Positions 42,631-55,500 of a DNA stretch of 64,000 nucleotides are shown here, piece by piece. Within the stretch, counting starts at the first letter, position 1, and each line of letters opens with the position of its first letter. The DNA is from Aurelia coerulea (lineage: Eukaryota > Cnidaria > Scyphozoa > Semaeostomeae > Ulmaridae), in assembly GCA_039566865.1 (NCBI GenBank), contig CM076948.1:21649001-21713000 (forward strand), given 5' to 3'. The notes under the pieces are model-generated. The model had not been told where the DNA came from. It made no database searches and was given only the letters and a program-made list of their open reading frames with translations. The position numbers and the translations under genes are program-made.

Positions 42631-45225
42631 GTAAGATGTTTCATATGCTTTTGGTCAACTGCTGCAAAAATTACAAAACGGGACTTTGCGTTTGCTTGAC
42701 GGATAGCGGAAGTTTAGACGAACTTGATTAAATGGACCAGTTTCATGGGTATAGGTAGATTAGTGAATTTGAGTATATTTCTGCAAATTCCATAACAGTG
42801 ATGATTATCACGATACAACAAAAGCTATGTTAGGGCCTTTTGTTGTGTATTTTGGACCAGTCGTACATTAAGAACAAAAAGTTTCGGACAAAAATAATTA
42901 AAGGAAGTAAAAACGCCAATATCAGACTTTACTTACGCATCAAAGGGAATGTAAGCATTTAAAAGTGGCTCAAGCCACTGGTGTTCAAACTCTAGCCACT
43001 CACATATCGATATTTCCTGTTGACTTCGATAAGTTACTCAAATATGGTGCGGCACTTGTCACAGCCTTTTGACGGCGACTCAGGCTGACAGGCTTCTGGA
43101 GAACTCTTTCAATTTGCCCCTGCATGAAAAATGTTCATTAATCTGTTCCAAAAACTTCAATTTGCCATCAAAGACCGAAGACGTTTTCAGTGCGGATGGT
43201 AATATCTTATCAGATCCGATGTAAAGTTTTCCTTTTAAGTAATATTGCCTGAATCGCAGAACAATGTCTAATAATTTGTCATCTCTGCAGTTGCTTTTGG
43301 GGTAGTTACATGCTGCGATTCAGTTTCTGACATGTTTCTCTTCTAACCTTCGTTCTGAAATACATTAAAATCCAAAAATGGCGGACGATGAATGTTATGG
43401 ACAAAACTTTATTTGACTTCTTCATGTCGGAATTACCCTTACAAGTGTTGGAAAATATTTTTGACTAAATTATTTGCTCCCGTTTCATCAATTTGGAGCA
43501 ATCATTGCAGATCTTTGGGTAAGACATATGACTGTTGTTAATTCTATGCAAATATGACCCATTTCAAGTGAAAGGTTTGATCATTAAGCTGCAAGTGTGA
43601 GGACCTCTGCGAAGGCCCCCTTTTTCTTTGTGAACTAACGACATACCCCCGAGGACACTTTGACTTTCGATCATTGACGATTAGAAGATCTTGTAAGAAA
43701 CTGTTGTTAAAGTTTTCAAGAAAGTATTGCGTATCGTAATGGAGATTGTGTCTTGTTTCTGTTTGTTACTTTGGTTCTGAAATGCAAGTTTGTATCATGC
43801 CAAACCACACAAGAAAATGTTAATGTTTCCGAAATTTTAAAATGGTATCCGAACCTTTTTTGTCCAGAATTTGATCCAAACTTTTCCGTCCAAAGCGTTT
43901 GGATTAGCTTCATCTCACATCAGTTTCATCATTTATAAAAAACCGTATTCCCCTTTCAGGTTTTCGTTCCAATGCGTGACCTATTACCAATGGTTAAACC
44001 GACTGACCTTGTGATTGATGGATGGGATTTGTCATCTCTCTCATTGGATGTAGCAATGAGACGAGCTGAGGTATTGGATATAGGCTTACAAGATCAACTA
44101 GCACCAATGATGAGGGAAATGACACCCAGAAAGGCAATCTACCGTGCGGATTTTATCGCTCCGAATCAAGCGGAGCGGGCGGATAACATCTTGACTGGCA
44201 CTGCTGACGAACAGCTGAAGCAGGTAAGAGCTGATATTAAGAATTTCAAGGCGGAAAATAACCTAGATAAAGTCATCGTAGTCTGGACTGCTAACACTGA
44301 ACGGTTTTGTGATGTTCGTACCGGACTGAATGACACCAGCCAGAATCTATTGAACTCAATTGCGAAGGATGAAAAAGAAGTTTCCGCCTCAACCCTGTAT
44401 GCAGTTGCTTCGATAATGGAAGGTTGTGCGTACATCAATGGATCTCCACAGAATACATTTGTCCCTGGGGTTCTTCAACTGGCAAAAGAGCATGGTGTCT
44501 ATGTTGGAGGAGACGACTTCAAATCAGGCCAAACCAAGATCAAGTCAGTCCTCGTTGACTTTTTAGTCAGTGCAGGTATCAAGCCTGTCTCTATTGTCAG
44601 CTACAATCACCTTGGCAATAACGATGGAAAGAATCTATCAGCTCCTGCGCAGTTTAGATCCAAAGAAGTGTCGAAAAGCAACGTCGTCGATGACATGGTC
44701 AACTCCAACAGAATTCTCTACAAGCCTGGAGAGAAACCTGACCACTGCGTGGTTATAAAATATGTCCCCTACGTAGGAGACAGTAAACGTGCAATGGATG
44801 AATATACATCGGAGATATTTATGAATGGGACAAATACAATCGTGATGCATAATACATGCGAGGATTCCCTTTTGGCCACACCAATCATTCTAGACTTGGT
44901 ACTGTTAACAGAGCTGTTTCAAAGAATTAAATTCCGCGTTGGGGATGACCCTAACTACCAATCTTTCCACTCGGTCCTATCCTTGCTGAGTTATCTCTTG
45001 AAGGCACCGTTGGTACCAGAGAAGACCCCTGTGGTGAATGCATTATTCAAACAACGAGCAAGCATTGAGAATGTTCTACGAGCTTGCATTGGCCTACCAC
45101 CCCAGAATCACATGATGTTAGAGTATAGAGTTGCTGAAATGGAGACTTTCTGCAAGCATGTCCAGCAACAAGCGTTTACGGATGGGAAGCAATATTTACC
45201 GGACGGTCTCATCAGAAAATTCTAA
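42286..45225 (+). CDS. ISYNA1: Inositol-3-phosphate synthase (exons 42286-42630 and 43960-45225)
   Basis: It converts glucose 6-phosphate to 1D-myo-inositol 3-phosphate using NAD, the committed step of inositol synthesis, in the cytosol. The two exons join in phase 0 (donor GTAAGA, acceptor TTTCAG) to give 536 residues, the usual length for animal enzymes (about 550). The NAD-binding motif VGWGGNNGT is at residues 62-70. Further conserved blocks are [49 protein letters not shown] (from 329), the lysine-rich [12 protein letters not shown] (K350 and K354 region), [12 protein letters not shown] and [12 protein letters not shown] near the C-terminus. The whole chain is open with no missing motif. 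The C-terminal tail is short (ends GLIRKF). The start ATG is the only one before the conserved N-terminal SPNVKYT block. One intron only is a compact layout. Confidence 0.97.
42631..43959 (+). other. INO1 intron
   Basis: It contains a partial TTAA-type MITE (about 42947-43070, reverse of 38118-38294). The remainder is unassigned. Confidence 0.6.
43960..45225 (+). CDS. ISYNA1: INO1 exon 2 (coding)
   Basis: It begins [12 protein letters not shown], in frame with exon 1, and holds the rest of the enzyme including the catalytic domain. The stop is TAA. Confidence 0.97.
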   Translation, partial: VFVPMRDLLPMVKPTDLVIDGWDLSSLSLDVAMRRAEVLDIGLQDQLAPMMREMTPRKAIYRADFIAPNQAERADNILTGTADEQLKQVRADIKNFKAENNLDKVIVVWTANTERFCDVRTGLNDTSQNLLNSIAKDEKEVSASTLYAVASIMEGCAYINGSPQNTFVPGVLQLAKEHGVYVGGDDFKSGQTKIKSVLVDFLVSAGIKPVSIVSYNHLGNNDGKNLSAPAQFRSKEVSKSNVVDDMVNSNRILYKPGEKPDHCVVIKYVPYVGDSKRAMDEYTSEIFMNGTNTIVMHNTCEDSLLATPIILDLVLLTELFQRIKFRVGDDPNYQSFHSVLSLLSYLLKAPLVPEKTPVVNALFKQRASIENVLRACIGLPPQNHMMLEYRVAEMETFCKHVQQQAFTDGKQYLPDGLIRKF

Positions 45226-45292
45226 ATCATTCAAAAGTAGTCACAATTAAGCTCGTAGGCTGCTAAATTCATATTAGGGTAAGGGACTGTCT

Positions 45293-45478
45293 GAATAGAC
45301 CTTTAGCTATTCTGGAAAGAATCAGAATCGAACAATGTTTTGCTACATTTTGTGGGATTTTTGAATGTGCACAATAGCGATAGATGCTCTAACGCCACTC
45401 GATCGAACCTCGTGTATGAAATTGTCTAAAAATAACGCTCAATCCAGGCTCTTTTACAGAAAAGCTAAAAGGTCTATT
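45293..45478. mobile_element. MITE 'AATAGACC', copy 2
   Basis: AATAGACCTTTAGCTATTCT is mirrored by AGCTAAAAGGTCTATT. It starts about 70 bp after the INO1 stop codon, so it probably lies in or next to the 3' UTR. Confidence 0.85.
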
Positions 45479-46130
45479 GATCGATCAAATTGCTGATATT
45501 ACGCTGATACATGCTACGACAGTATCACGCAAAATCTACAATTATTGTACTTGTAGGAATCTTGCTACCCATTTAAAGTTATCTGAAAAATTTATAGATT
45601 GTCCCTACATACTTGTCTCTTTTTGGTATGACACCGCCATAAATGCTGTTTTGTTCAAAAAGTGACCAGCAATCATGTATCCATATGTTTAAAAAACCAC
45701 AAAAATAGAAGTTTACAAAGTACAAATTGTTACCCACAAAGATTAAATGTATTTGACTAAATTCAAAATATACATGATGTTTCTAGATTTTTGCTATATT
45801 CCTGTATCTGTTCAGCCTGACTGACTCGCTGAAAACTATTTTATGAATAAATTCAAAAAGACGACCAGAATGATGTTGACTATAAACGAAAAGCTTCTTA
45901 TGAAGTGGGAACTTATCAAATATTCTTTTAGTTGTTTGAACCAGAGAATCATTTGGTTCTTTAGGCTGCGAGTCGGCACCAAATGATATCTGTTTTGTTG
46001 GGCGAAAATTTCATGCATTTTCTGCCACACTCGCGTTGCTTGCAAACACTCTCTACTGTAAATTGGCCTTCGTTTGCTCGGTAAAATGCCACAATTACAA
46101 TTTTTATATTTGATAGACGTTTTTGAATTT
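45479..46130. other. Unassigned sequence behind INO1
   Basis: No gene or clear repeat is seen. Confidence 0.4.
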
Positions 46131-46496
46131 TAGACTGCGTTCACACGATGTCGGTTCTATTTCAGAACGGTATAAGATTGTTCGCAAAGGCCTCCTATTC
46201 ACACTAAAAAGTCTAAAGTTGTGCCAGAGTTTGAAAACGTTCTCACAAAAACGGCAAAATTTGAAGGCGGCGTCATATGACGACTCAATTAAAACGGAAC
46301 AGTTTAGACATTTTTGAAACAAGGTTGAATTTCCTTCGTGGTAAAAATCCAGGCTCTGTGTGTGTCGCGTGAAATGTGGATTGCCAAGAGTTTGGTACTG
46401 TCAAACTTTCTGCTGTTTCAAACTTTGCTGATAAGCCACTTTGACATTTGTCAAATTGTGTCGGTATAATGCCGGTATCGTGTGAACAAAGTCTCA
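46131..46496. mobile_element. 366-bp MITE
   Basis: TAGACTGCGTTCACACGATG is mirrored by CGTGTGAACAAAGTCTCATA, with CGG(T/C)ATTATACCGAC-like symmetry further in. A clear target duplication is not seen. Confidence 0.7.
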
Positions 46497-46569
46497 TATA
46501 ACAAGAAGTTATCGTCTCTCTCAAATCCGTCAATCAAATCAATCAACCGTGAAAGACAAAGGATCGTGC

Positions 46570-46952
46570 AAGGGCGCCTACCTTGTAGGAAGTGTGTTTA
46601 ATCTCAGTACTATACCCATGGCCAAGTACACGGAGTAATTGGTGTCCTGTGACCCAGTCCTGTTTTTTTAGTTACAAGGATTTTCAAATTCTAACGTCTG
46701 TTAGTGTTGACCAATCAAAAAGCACGCTGTCTGGTTCCCTGTGGCCAGCTCGTATAACGGTTGATCTCGTATTACATCAACACCGGAATTTGAAACCACA
46801 AAGTTATTCATACGTCATCTTGACCTTGACAGGACTGACTCTGTGTACTAGGTCGCGGTACAGTACTGGGATACTCTGTGTACTGGGTCACAGGACACCA
46901 ATTATTCTACAGTACTGGGAATAAATATAGTTTCTACAAGGTAGGCGCCCTT
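46570..46952. mobile_element. 383-bp MITE with probable 9-bp target duplication
   Basis: AAGGGCGCCTACCTTGTAG is mirrored by CTACAAGGTAGGCGCCCTT. The flanks GGATCGTGC and GGATCATGG agree at 7 of 9 positions. Nine-bp duplications suggest a Mutator-like origin. The subterminal TTGGTGTCCTGTGACCCAG is also mirrored. Confidence 0.75.
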
Positions 46953-47776
46953 GGATCATGGTAGCAACTCGTCGCTTGACATCCATTGTGTTGTCCTCGA
47001 CTTATACCTCATATCTTGCCAATCTTGTTTATCGTGCTTACCTTAATTTTTGAATTTTGCTCTTCGGTAGTTAGTTTTCTTCACCGTAGTTTTAGTTCCC
47101 AGTCAGCAACATTTAGTTATTTATAAAGTAGTAATTTTCAAATTGATAATTTATCACTTTTATTTAAACTTATATACTGTTTTCATTGTTAAAACAAAAA
47201 ATTGGAGAAGGTTGTTGTGTTCTTTCTTATATTACCTGGCATTCTCTCTTCTCTGGTAAAACAAATTCTTTCTGCTTTCGGAAGGCCGTTCCTTAAATGC
47301 AAACAAAGCATTACAGTAAGGCAGAATAGCAGAATGACACACAGGTATGCCAGTTTTCTGCTCTCAGTTTCCCGTATTTTCTCTCCTGGAAATTGCGTAT
47401 CCCCTGCAGCGCTCCAATGGAATTTTTAATGCGAGGCGAAACGCGAGGAAGGAAGCGTGATACGGATACGGGCTTCTGCTATTCCATAGTCTCTATGGCC
47501 TTTTCAAGCGTACGAGTACCACCAATAAATATGGAAAATTTCTGAAAAGTGAGCCCGTAAATCCGAAAAAGTTTACCCATGAATCGGGGAAAAGTAAAAA
47601 GCGTGTTCTTGAATTTCAGTTCATATATTCATCAACCAAGATAGGTTCTAGTAATCTAAAATACATACACATAATACATCAAAGATATAATAGCTATGTA
47701 CTCTAGATTACATTGGATAAAACGAAAGAATTTTAGAACGTAACATAGAATGTTAACGATACTCTAAAAGACACTA
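46953..47776. other. Unassigned; weak tandem phrases near 47540-47590
   Basis: AAAG(T/C)GAGCCCGTAAATCCG-type phrases resemble the interior of the G-tract repeats. Otherwise nothing recognised. Confidence 0.35.
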
Positions 47777-48319
47777 CCGGGTGAGTCAGAAAAAAGAACC
47801 CCCGCTTGGAAGGCCACTGCTCCATGAATATCAAAGCAATAATATTGAAAACTGTCTTTCTTTCGTTGCCAATATGCTCAATTAGGTTCATTAATTTACC
47901 CGGCCTTAATCAGCCATTCCTTCCCGTGGATATGGGTGATTTTTCTGCAGAAAGCCCCTTCCGAAAACCTGCAGAAACGAATTAAAACAATGAGCAAATT
48001 TTCCTTCCTAAAATTGATGACACTCGCATAAATTCATGTATTTTCTCCTCTGGGAGAATGGAATCCCCCTGAAAAGGTCATGCATACCAGGGGGGGACGC
48101 TGGGAGGATAGCACATGCTAAAGCGTCCACAAGTCATTGCTGTCAGGAAAATTTGTTCATGATTTTGGGCACGTTTTGAAGGTCTTTTGAAGAGGCATTC
48201 TCGAGAGGCATTCTAAATTCTATAGTAGATTTGAAACTATATATTTGCCGGTATCATTGTCTTGATATCCAGGGAGCCGTGACCTTTCAAACGGGGATTC
48301 TTTTTTCTGACTCACCCGG
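47777..48319. mobile_element. MITE family 2, copy e
   Basis: CCGGGTGAGTCAGAAAAAAG at the left and TTTCTGACTCACCCGG at the right, with TA on each side. It is shorter than copy d through internal losses. Confidence 0.9.
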
Positions 48320-48679
48320 TATTTTCTAGCATTTTCAAACCTTTTATTCTCTGATTCGTATATGGATTTCAATTCATTTTCATGTTTATCATTTTCTAAG
48401 ATATTACAAAGTATTTCTTTTTTTCTTCAATGGCTAATCTAGTTGCATTATATATTCCCAGTAAGTTGAATGATAAAGTTCTCTCTTATTGATTATGAGT
48501 ACAAACAAATATAAAGTGCATCTCGTCATCCATCAAATTAAAAGCTTGTTCACAGAAATCACTTTTACGATTATTGGTATCAAGCTTCTTATGCTACAAA
48601 AAATCATAGACTAATATAAATCCGGGAAACATAAATCCGGGATCTATCATGAAAAGGTACCCCAAAAAATGGAGAGTCC

Positions 48680-49170
48680 ACCGTAGCGCGAGCCTGTAAA
48701 TTTGAGGTGCCAGTATATCTGAGGTTTGCCTGTAAATATGAGGTCGGCAAGATCAAAGCTATTCTTCGTAGGTGACAAGTAGTCATAATCTATTGTGAAG
48801 CAGACAAAGGTGAGACACAAGATCTGGTTTAAAAGGAAACAATAGGCTTTTCCAGGGGTCGGGTCAACGGTCTAAGGATTTCTGCGGCATATACTAACAC
48901 ATCTTTTCTCTCTGACATCGTTCAGGAAAGCTAAAGCTCAAGATTTAACTTTGCAAAAACTGATAAACGTTCTTTGAAGAATAAATATTCTAAGGACCAA
49001 GGTATTGCGGAAAGAGTAATGTGTATTGTATAATAGGCGATTTCCATACAGCATTGTTTGAATTGAATAGCTCCTTAAACAATAACCAAGGTGTTTAAGT
49101 AGTCCCACGACACCTCATATTTACAGGAAAACCTAAGATATACTGGCGCCTCATATTTACAGGCTCGCGC
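48680..49170. mobile_element. 491-bp MITE with internal direct units
   Basis: CACCGTAGCGCGAGCCTGTA is mirrored by TACAGGCTCGCGCTACGGTG. Each arm holds two copies of CCTGTAAAT(T/A)TGAGGT separated by an AGTATATCT(G/T)AGGT phrase. No target duplication is identified. Confidence 0.82.
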
Positions 49171-49318
49171 TACGGTGATATATGAAAAAATGACGCAACC
49201 CAGTACCATGGAATACAGAACCCCCCCCCCCCTGGGTCGTGAAAATACCAAGATTTTTACTTTGATGTTATGATTATTCTACCCTGAGGCTCTAGTACCC
49301 AGGTTATGATTCTTCCAG

Positions 49319-49568
49319 CTAATCAACAAGTTTGCTTTTCAGGTCTTTGTGGCAATCAGTTTTCTCAAACTGGTCCTCTAGGGTCTCCGCTGTTTTCATA
49401 TTGACAGTTTCTGGTAGCCATAGTAACAGTATAGAGCAAACAATCGCTGATCCTCCCATTAATGAAAATGGCAGAATGATATGAACGATTTTAAGCCATT
49501 GTACAACCCAAGGTGCAAGAGCAGAGCCAATTCGAGATGTAATCTGCAAATATCCCATTCCAAAACTC
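49319..49568 (-). CDS. SLC22-like gene, last exon
   Basis: It encodes the last two membrane helices (GYLQITSRIGSALAP, and LMGGSAIVCSILLLWLPET) and a charged tail ending KSKLVD-stop. The acceptor is CTCGTAG. Confidence 0.9.
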
Positions 49569-52500
49569 CTACGAGAAAATGAAGAATGAAAGAATAAGCA
49601 AAATTCGACTTTGGAGACGGCTGTCCCATAATACATGAGTGAGCTGAGTGAGCTTAGCCTGCGTGCAGACCCAATTTTCTGAAGAAGAAAGGGTCTGCGC
49701 AACGACGACCAAAAGCTTGCTACCGCACAATTCTGGGTTTCAGGGAAAATAATTTATGCAATCATGAGTTGAATAATTTATGCGTATTGTTTTATTGCTG
49801 TCACAATATGCTGTCACACATTTGTGTTCAGTCGTGTATTGTGTTGTTTGTTCTCGTCACTTTTATGTTTTGGATTGTATTGTGGCTTTTGTTTTGAACG
49901 TTTAATTGTTTATTCGTAAAAGGACCCAAGAGGACTGGAAAAGGTGTGATTGTTAAATGTGTTGTTTAGCGTGTTGAAAAACATGTCGTTCGCTATTATC
50001 ATAGCATAAGAGAAAAATTAAGTTTTCTCTTATGACTATGCTATAATTTATCCGTAGTCCGAGTAAAATGAATGGCCTAAAGGGATTTGCACTGTGTAGC
50101 AAGCTTTTGGTCGTTGTTGCGCAGACCCTTCCTTCTTCGGAATATTGGGTCTGTGCGCAGGCTAAGTGAGCTGAGCAAAATGCATGAGTGAAATGGCAGC
50201 CCATACGCCTTTTCAATTAAAGGGGCTGTACAAGACTTTTGTAAACAAAGATAAAGATTAGCTGGCCAATATCATGAAATTCAATGAGAAATTCCTCTCT
50301 AATTGTCTCGTGTCGTACAATTTCTTTAGCCTGCCTGTTGCCTTTCGTGTGTCTAGGCTAAACACATTTGAAACTCATCGCTCAGAATCAAGCGGTATCT
50401 TTATAATCATTGATAGCATGAAAAATCTGGTTGCACTGGCGAATTCTACGGGCCTCAAACATAGAAAACATCTTCATTTGCAATATATCTGCTGCATTAG
50501 GGGAGGGGGAGAAAGTTTAGGATTTTTGGAAGTTTAGCTTGTACTACAGCCCCTTTGACGGCCTCGCTTGCGAAACTTTTAAGAATTTCTTCATACGGAG
50601 CATTTGATCACGGATTTGATCACGCTTTTCAGTCGCCATTGGATTTTTTTCTTATAACACAGATAAAAACAACTAACTACAACGAAATATAAATATTCTG
50701 TGGCTGCCATAGCTGGAAAGGACATGATGTCATCGAGTTCTAACTACGGCAGCCACTTGCATCAATGGAAAAATCTACATTAAATTTAAGAAAAGAACGA
50801 CTTTGGCGTCTCAGAAAGAAGAACTCCCTTACCTTACTACCGTGGGATATAATTCGTTTGACCAAACGTAAATCACATCAAATGAAATTGTAATGCTTAA
50901 CTTTCCAATCATACCACAAACAACTCGCAATGCAGTTAAGTCTGAAATAGAAGTGAAATTAAGTAATAAAGGCCCATCGTATAAGAAACACCTAATGTGA
51001 ATGTTAGACACAATCTAGTGTAGTATCCATTAGATTTTTTTCATATAATCCAATAAAATGTCATAGTATATATTACAACCTACACTACTTACAAGAATTA
51101 CTCTACAATACTACTGGGACGGATACCCCGGGGAGCAAAAGACTGTGTCTACCCCAAGGCAATTAACATAAATTTAAAAAAGATAGAATGACAACTAAAA
51201 CAATACATGACAGAAAATAAATGCGATTTGATACCTAAGTCTGCTTCATATTAGACCTCAGATGAAATTGATAACGAGGAAAAGTAACCAAAGGTTCTTC
51301 TAATTTATACCACCTCACTACAATCCAGCTAAATGAAGAAAACACAAACCACCGCAAAAAACTGTGACATTTTGCATCTTCCCCCTCCAAACAGGATCAC
51401 ACTGCACTGTGCACCTGCCATCTAATATGCAACAGACTTAACAAACGAAAGAGACAAATAACGACGGAGGCTTTTAGGTTACGTGGTGTACATATATAGT
51501 TTGAATCGACTTTAATCAAACCGGCCAGTTTTGTGGATGAACTGTAGAGTCAATTTGAGAATATTTCTATTGACGTCGTAACAAAAATTTTCATCGCCAT
51601 ATAGTAAAAGCTGAGTTAGGACCTTATTTGAAAAATTACTACTGTATGTCCAAGTGGTCGTAATACATCTCAAGACTCCAAGGTCTCGTCGTTGAGCTTC
51701 CAAAGAAAGGCAAATCAACAAGAAGTGTTCTACATCCTCAATGCCATCATTCGAAGGGCACATTGGGTTTGCAGTGTCCCCAAAATTGTGTTTGAATTTG
51801 TGGAAGTTTAATTTACTCTAAGTTGAGCAAGAAAAGGTAAACCTATCGGATCATGAATTCCGAAGACAGAGTTTGCAAGGGGGCGGATGACTGACAAATC
51901 GTTTTCTTAAAAACAGGGACAGGTCGTGCAAGTCTAAGTTCTGGTTCAATATCGTTCCATTCAGCTAAACAGTGACGATAACACGTATTGAGTCTGGTAA
52001 TGCTACTTACTGGATCTTTCATTGTTTGGTCCAGATCTTGCAGGGATCAGAGATACAACTATGCATGCAATGCCAGCTATTAGGGTTCCTAGTAACGTTG
52101 ACTTCTTTCTCCCAAATCTACAATATTAAATGACAAATTTTGATGTGTCTGGCCTGACAAGCACGAGCAATAGACAACAGTGCTAAAGTTAGCGGCCAGG
52201 AATTTCTCTGCCATGATGCTTTGGATTGTGTTGCATATTGGCCAGTCAAATCAGTCGACATTCCAAAACATGCAAAGGATCACTATAGGTTGAACGCACA
52301 TATCTTTTTTCTCTCGATATTTCTACCTTGCATCCGAAGGTAATTTTAAGACGCTGAGAAGCTAAGCTTGTTGAAGCTGCGTCCTGGTCCATCCTCTTGA
52401 TGTGACCACACCTCGTGATTCCTTTAGCCTGCAATTTATACAGAGACTTAGCGACTCTCCTCACACTTTGCTGCAGGTTCGGCAGGGCGGGGATCCGAAC

Positions 52501-55500
52501 CACCAACCTTCAGGTTGGTAGTCAAGCGTGCTACTACTGAGCCAGCCACATATACATCTAAAACTTGGCACAGAATCCAGCAGTATCTCTAACATCGTTG
52601 ATGAAATAACAAATTTGGTTTGAATGGCTGATTCTACGAAGGTTTAAACCCATTCCGGGTGAGTCAAAAAAAGTTTACACATTTGACGGGCTGTAGAATT
52701 AAACGTATGTGGCCGAAATTCAAAACTAAAATTTTCATCTAACGGGTGCGCCAAAATAAACTATGCACGTTTGGCAGGCCACAATAAATCGTACACTCGA
52801 CGGATTTCGAAGATTTATGACTTAATCGTTAGCAGAAAGCCTGAATTAGATACTGGAATTTTTTGCAATTTTTTTCATTTTCAGTTTTTAGAGCTAGAAG
52901 CGAGTTTCCTAAAATTTTAGTGTTCGAAAACACTGAAAACGATAAAAAAACATCGATCAAGTTTTCTAAAGAATCCACATGAATGGACAAAGAGAAAACT
53001 TGTTCGTGGTGATTTGCGTTTTAGAAATTGACGAATTGTAATCTGCTGTACGAGAGAGCTAAACCCCCAAATCCCCCTGAAAACGTTTTCTCTTTGTTCA
53101 TTCATGTTGAATCTTTTAAAATTTGATCGACATTTTGTGATCGTTTTCAATATTTTCGAAAAACGGCATTTTAAGAGCCTCGCATCTAGCCCTATAAAAT
53201 GAAAAAGGAAAAATTTGCAAAAAGTCCTAGAATCTAATTCAGGATTTCTGCTAAAGATTAAGTCATACATCTTCAAAATCGGTCCAGCGTACGATTTATT
53301 GTGGCCTGCCAAACGTGCATAGTTTATTTTGGCGCACCCGGTATCAGTCAAAGGTTAACTTAATAAACAAATTTTGCTCGGTAAAATCACTCATCTTTAC
53401 GACTCAAAAATTAGAAAAATTCCTGTAGGAGGTTCAAATGGGAATTGAGTTTCCACATTCCATTCTGATCCGTGATTTATCTGGCATTGAAATTTAAATT
53501 CAATTCGATAGTCAGTTCCAGAAATAGAATTGTGATTTCAATAGCACGTAAATCATGGACACCAGAATGGAAGGTGACATTCTTGATTCCCATACAAAAC
53601 CCTTAGAGGCATTTTTCCAGTTTTTAGGTCTTAAAGATGAGTGATTTTACCAAACAAAATGTTCTCATCTAAGTTACCCTTTTTCTGATAGATTAACATC
53701 TTAGATTTGAATATCGGCCACATACTTTTTACTCCACAGCCCGCCAAACGTGTAAACTTTTTTTTACTCACCAGGTGGAAAATTCCCTTATAAGCGATGT
53801 ACCTGCTGCATGTTATTTTTACAAGAAATTGGTTTATAAGAAATTAATACTAAGATGGACACAATGTTAAGAAACTCTGGTACTATGGAAGTTAGAAGTT
53901 AGATACAAGGATATTTTTTTCATTTCATTTCATTTCATATATTTATTTAAAGTTGGTATTTACATAGTTTTAAAAGAATAAAGCTAATTTACACCAACTA
54001 TTTACAATAAACCTAAAGTAATACATGTTAATTTACGATTAAAGGAATTCAGTATCTGTTTACAAATTGTACAAAGGCAACTGGTTCCATCCCAACATAT
54101 CATAGCTAATATGTCGTTGAACCTTCAGCCTTGAGTCTTGAGTAATATTAACTAAATTTAAAGGCAGAAACACCGCAATACGACAAAAAACAACAGTAAA
54201 TATGATTAATTTATTTTTTGCCAATATTTCTTCTTGCCACGCAGGACTTAATATTAACTAACCGTTAATGTTTTGAACATAAAAGAAAAGAAACATGTTG
54301 AACTGAGAAACTTTTAGTACTACGGCCTGATCCAAGTTTCTAACAAGAAACGTGTATTTGCCTGCGTTGTGGAGAGAAAGTCATGGCATTTTGGAAGTTT
54401 AGCTTACACAGTAACAAAGGCAGATATCGTAATACAATAGCAACAGTTGCGTTTGATTGACACCACAATCCAAAGCGATCAGCGATTGCAGACAAAGTTT
54501 TAACAGAGAAGTTGTGTGCTTACAATGAAAGAAAAAGGGTAAATCTAAAGTTCTATCTGCCCGATTTTGTTCATTTCATTCAGGAGCCGTTTCGCAATCT
54601 TTTCATTTAAGCTCTAAATGCGCAAGGATTACAAAGCCTTCTGCTCGGCTCCTGAATCAAATAAACTAAATCCGTTTGATAGAACTTTAGACTTACCATT
54701 CTTCTTTCGTTAGAAGCAAGTAACTTCTCTTAAAAACTACCTTTCGCTTGCACAAGGCGAGAGTTAGCCCCAATACCGGGTGTCCCAAAAAAAAGTACTC
54801 CCGTTTGAAAAATCATCAAAAATTGATTTCACGGCCGATCTTCAATTTTCTTTTTTGTCAAGGACAAAATTATTTTTCAATATATAGCTGATCTTTTAAT
54901 TGGCTTAAAAAGTAGCAAATTTAGCTCTTTTTAGGGCTACCTGGTTTTGAACCATACTGCAAAAAAGCACTGATCATTGCCAGATCAATTTCTTTGTGCA
55001 TGTAAAGCATCTAGTTTGATCATAAATGACAGAAAGAAATGCGCAAAATCATGGCAGACCTCAAAAGATGATAAAAAATTTGAAACAATTTTGACTCTTA
55101 TGCAAGATTGACCATTTTGCTTAAAAACTATAGCTCAAAATAAGGTTTTTCAACGTGTAATTGTTCTACCTTGTTGCATCAAAAGCAAACATTTTATCAT
55201 CTATGAATATTTTTGGGTCTTTGATGAAACAACTCAAAAAGAAAATTTTATCAAAGGTTTGATAATCAATTTTTGGTGATTTTTGAAACAGGAGTACTTT
55301 TTTGGGACACCCGGTAGTTTCAGGGAAATTTTTGCGGCTTTGTTTGTTTTGAATTACTGATTGAGAGAAATTCCTATCTTTGCAGTCGCTAATCGCTTTG
55401 AATTGAGGTGTCAATCAAACACAACTGTTGCTATTGTATCCAAAATATGCCCTTGTTTTACACAGCCCCTTTTAAACGAACTACTGATTCAGGTTTACCT

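Noticed and set aside
52485..52556. Possible functional tRNA gene on the minus strand
   Set aside because: The A and B boxes are good, but the acceptor and anticodon stems do not pair and an unrelated body follows, so it fits a tRNA-derived SINE.
52917..53351. 144-codon minus-strand frame
   Set aside because: It lies entirely within the family 4 palindrome (52742-53341), and similar frames occur in the other copy on both strands. Non-coding.
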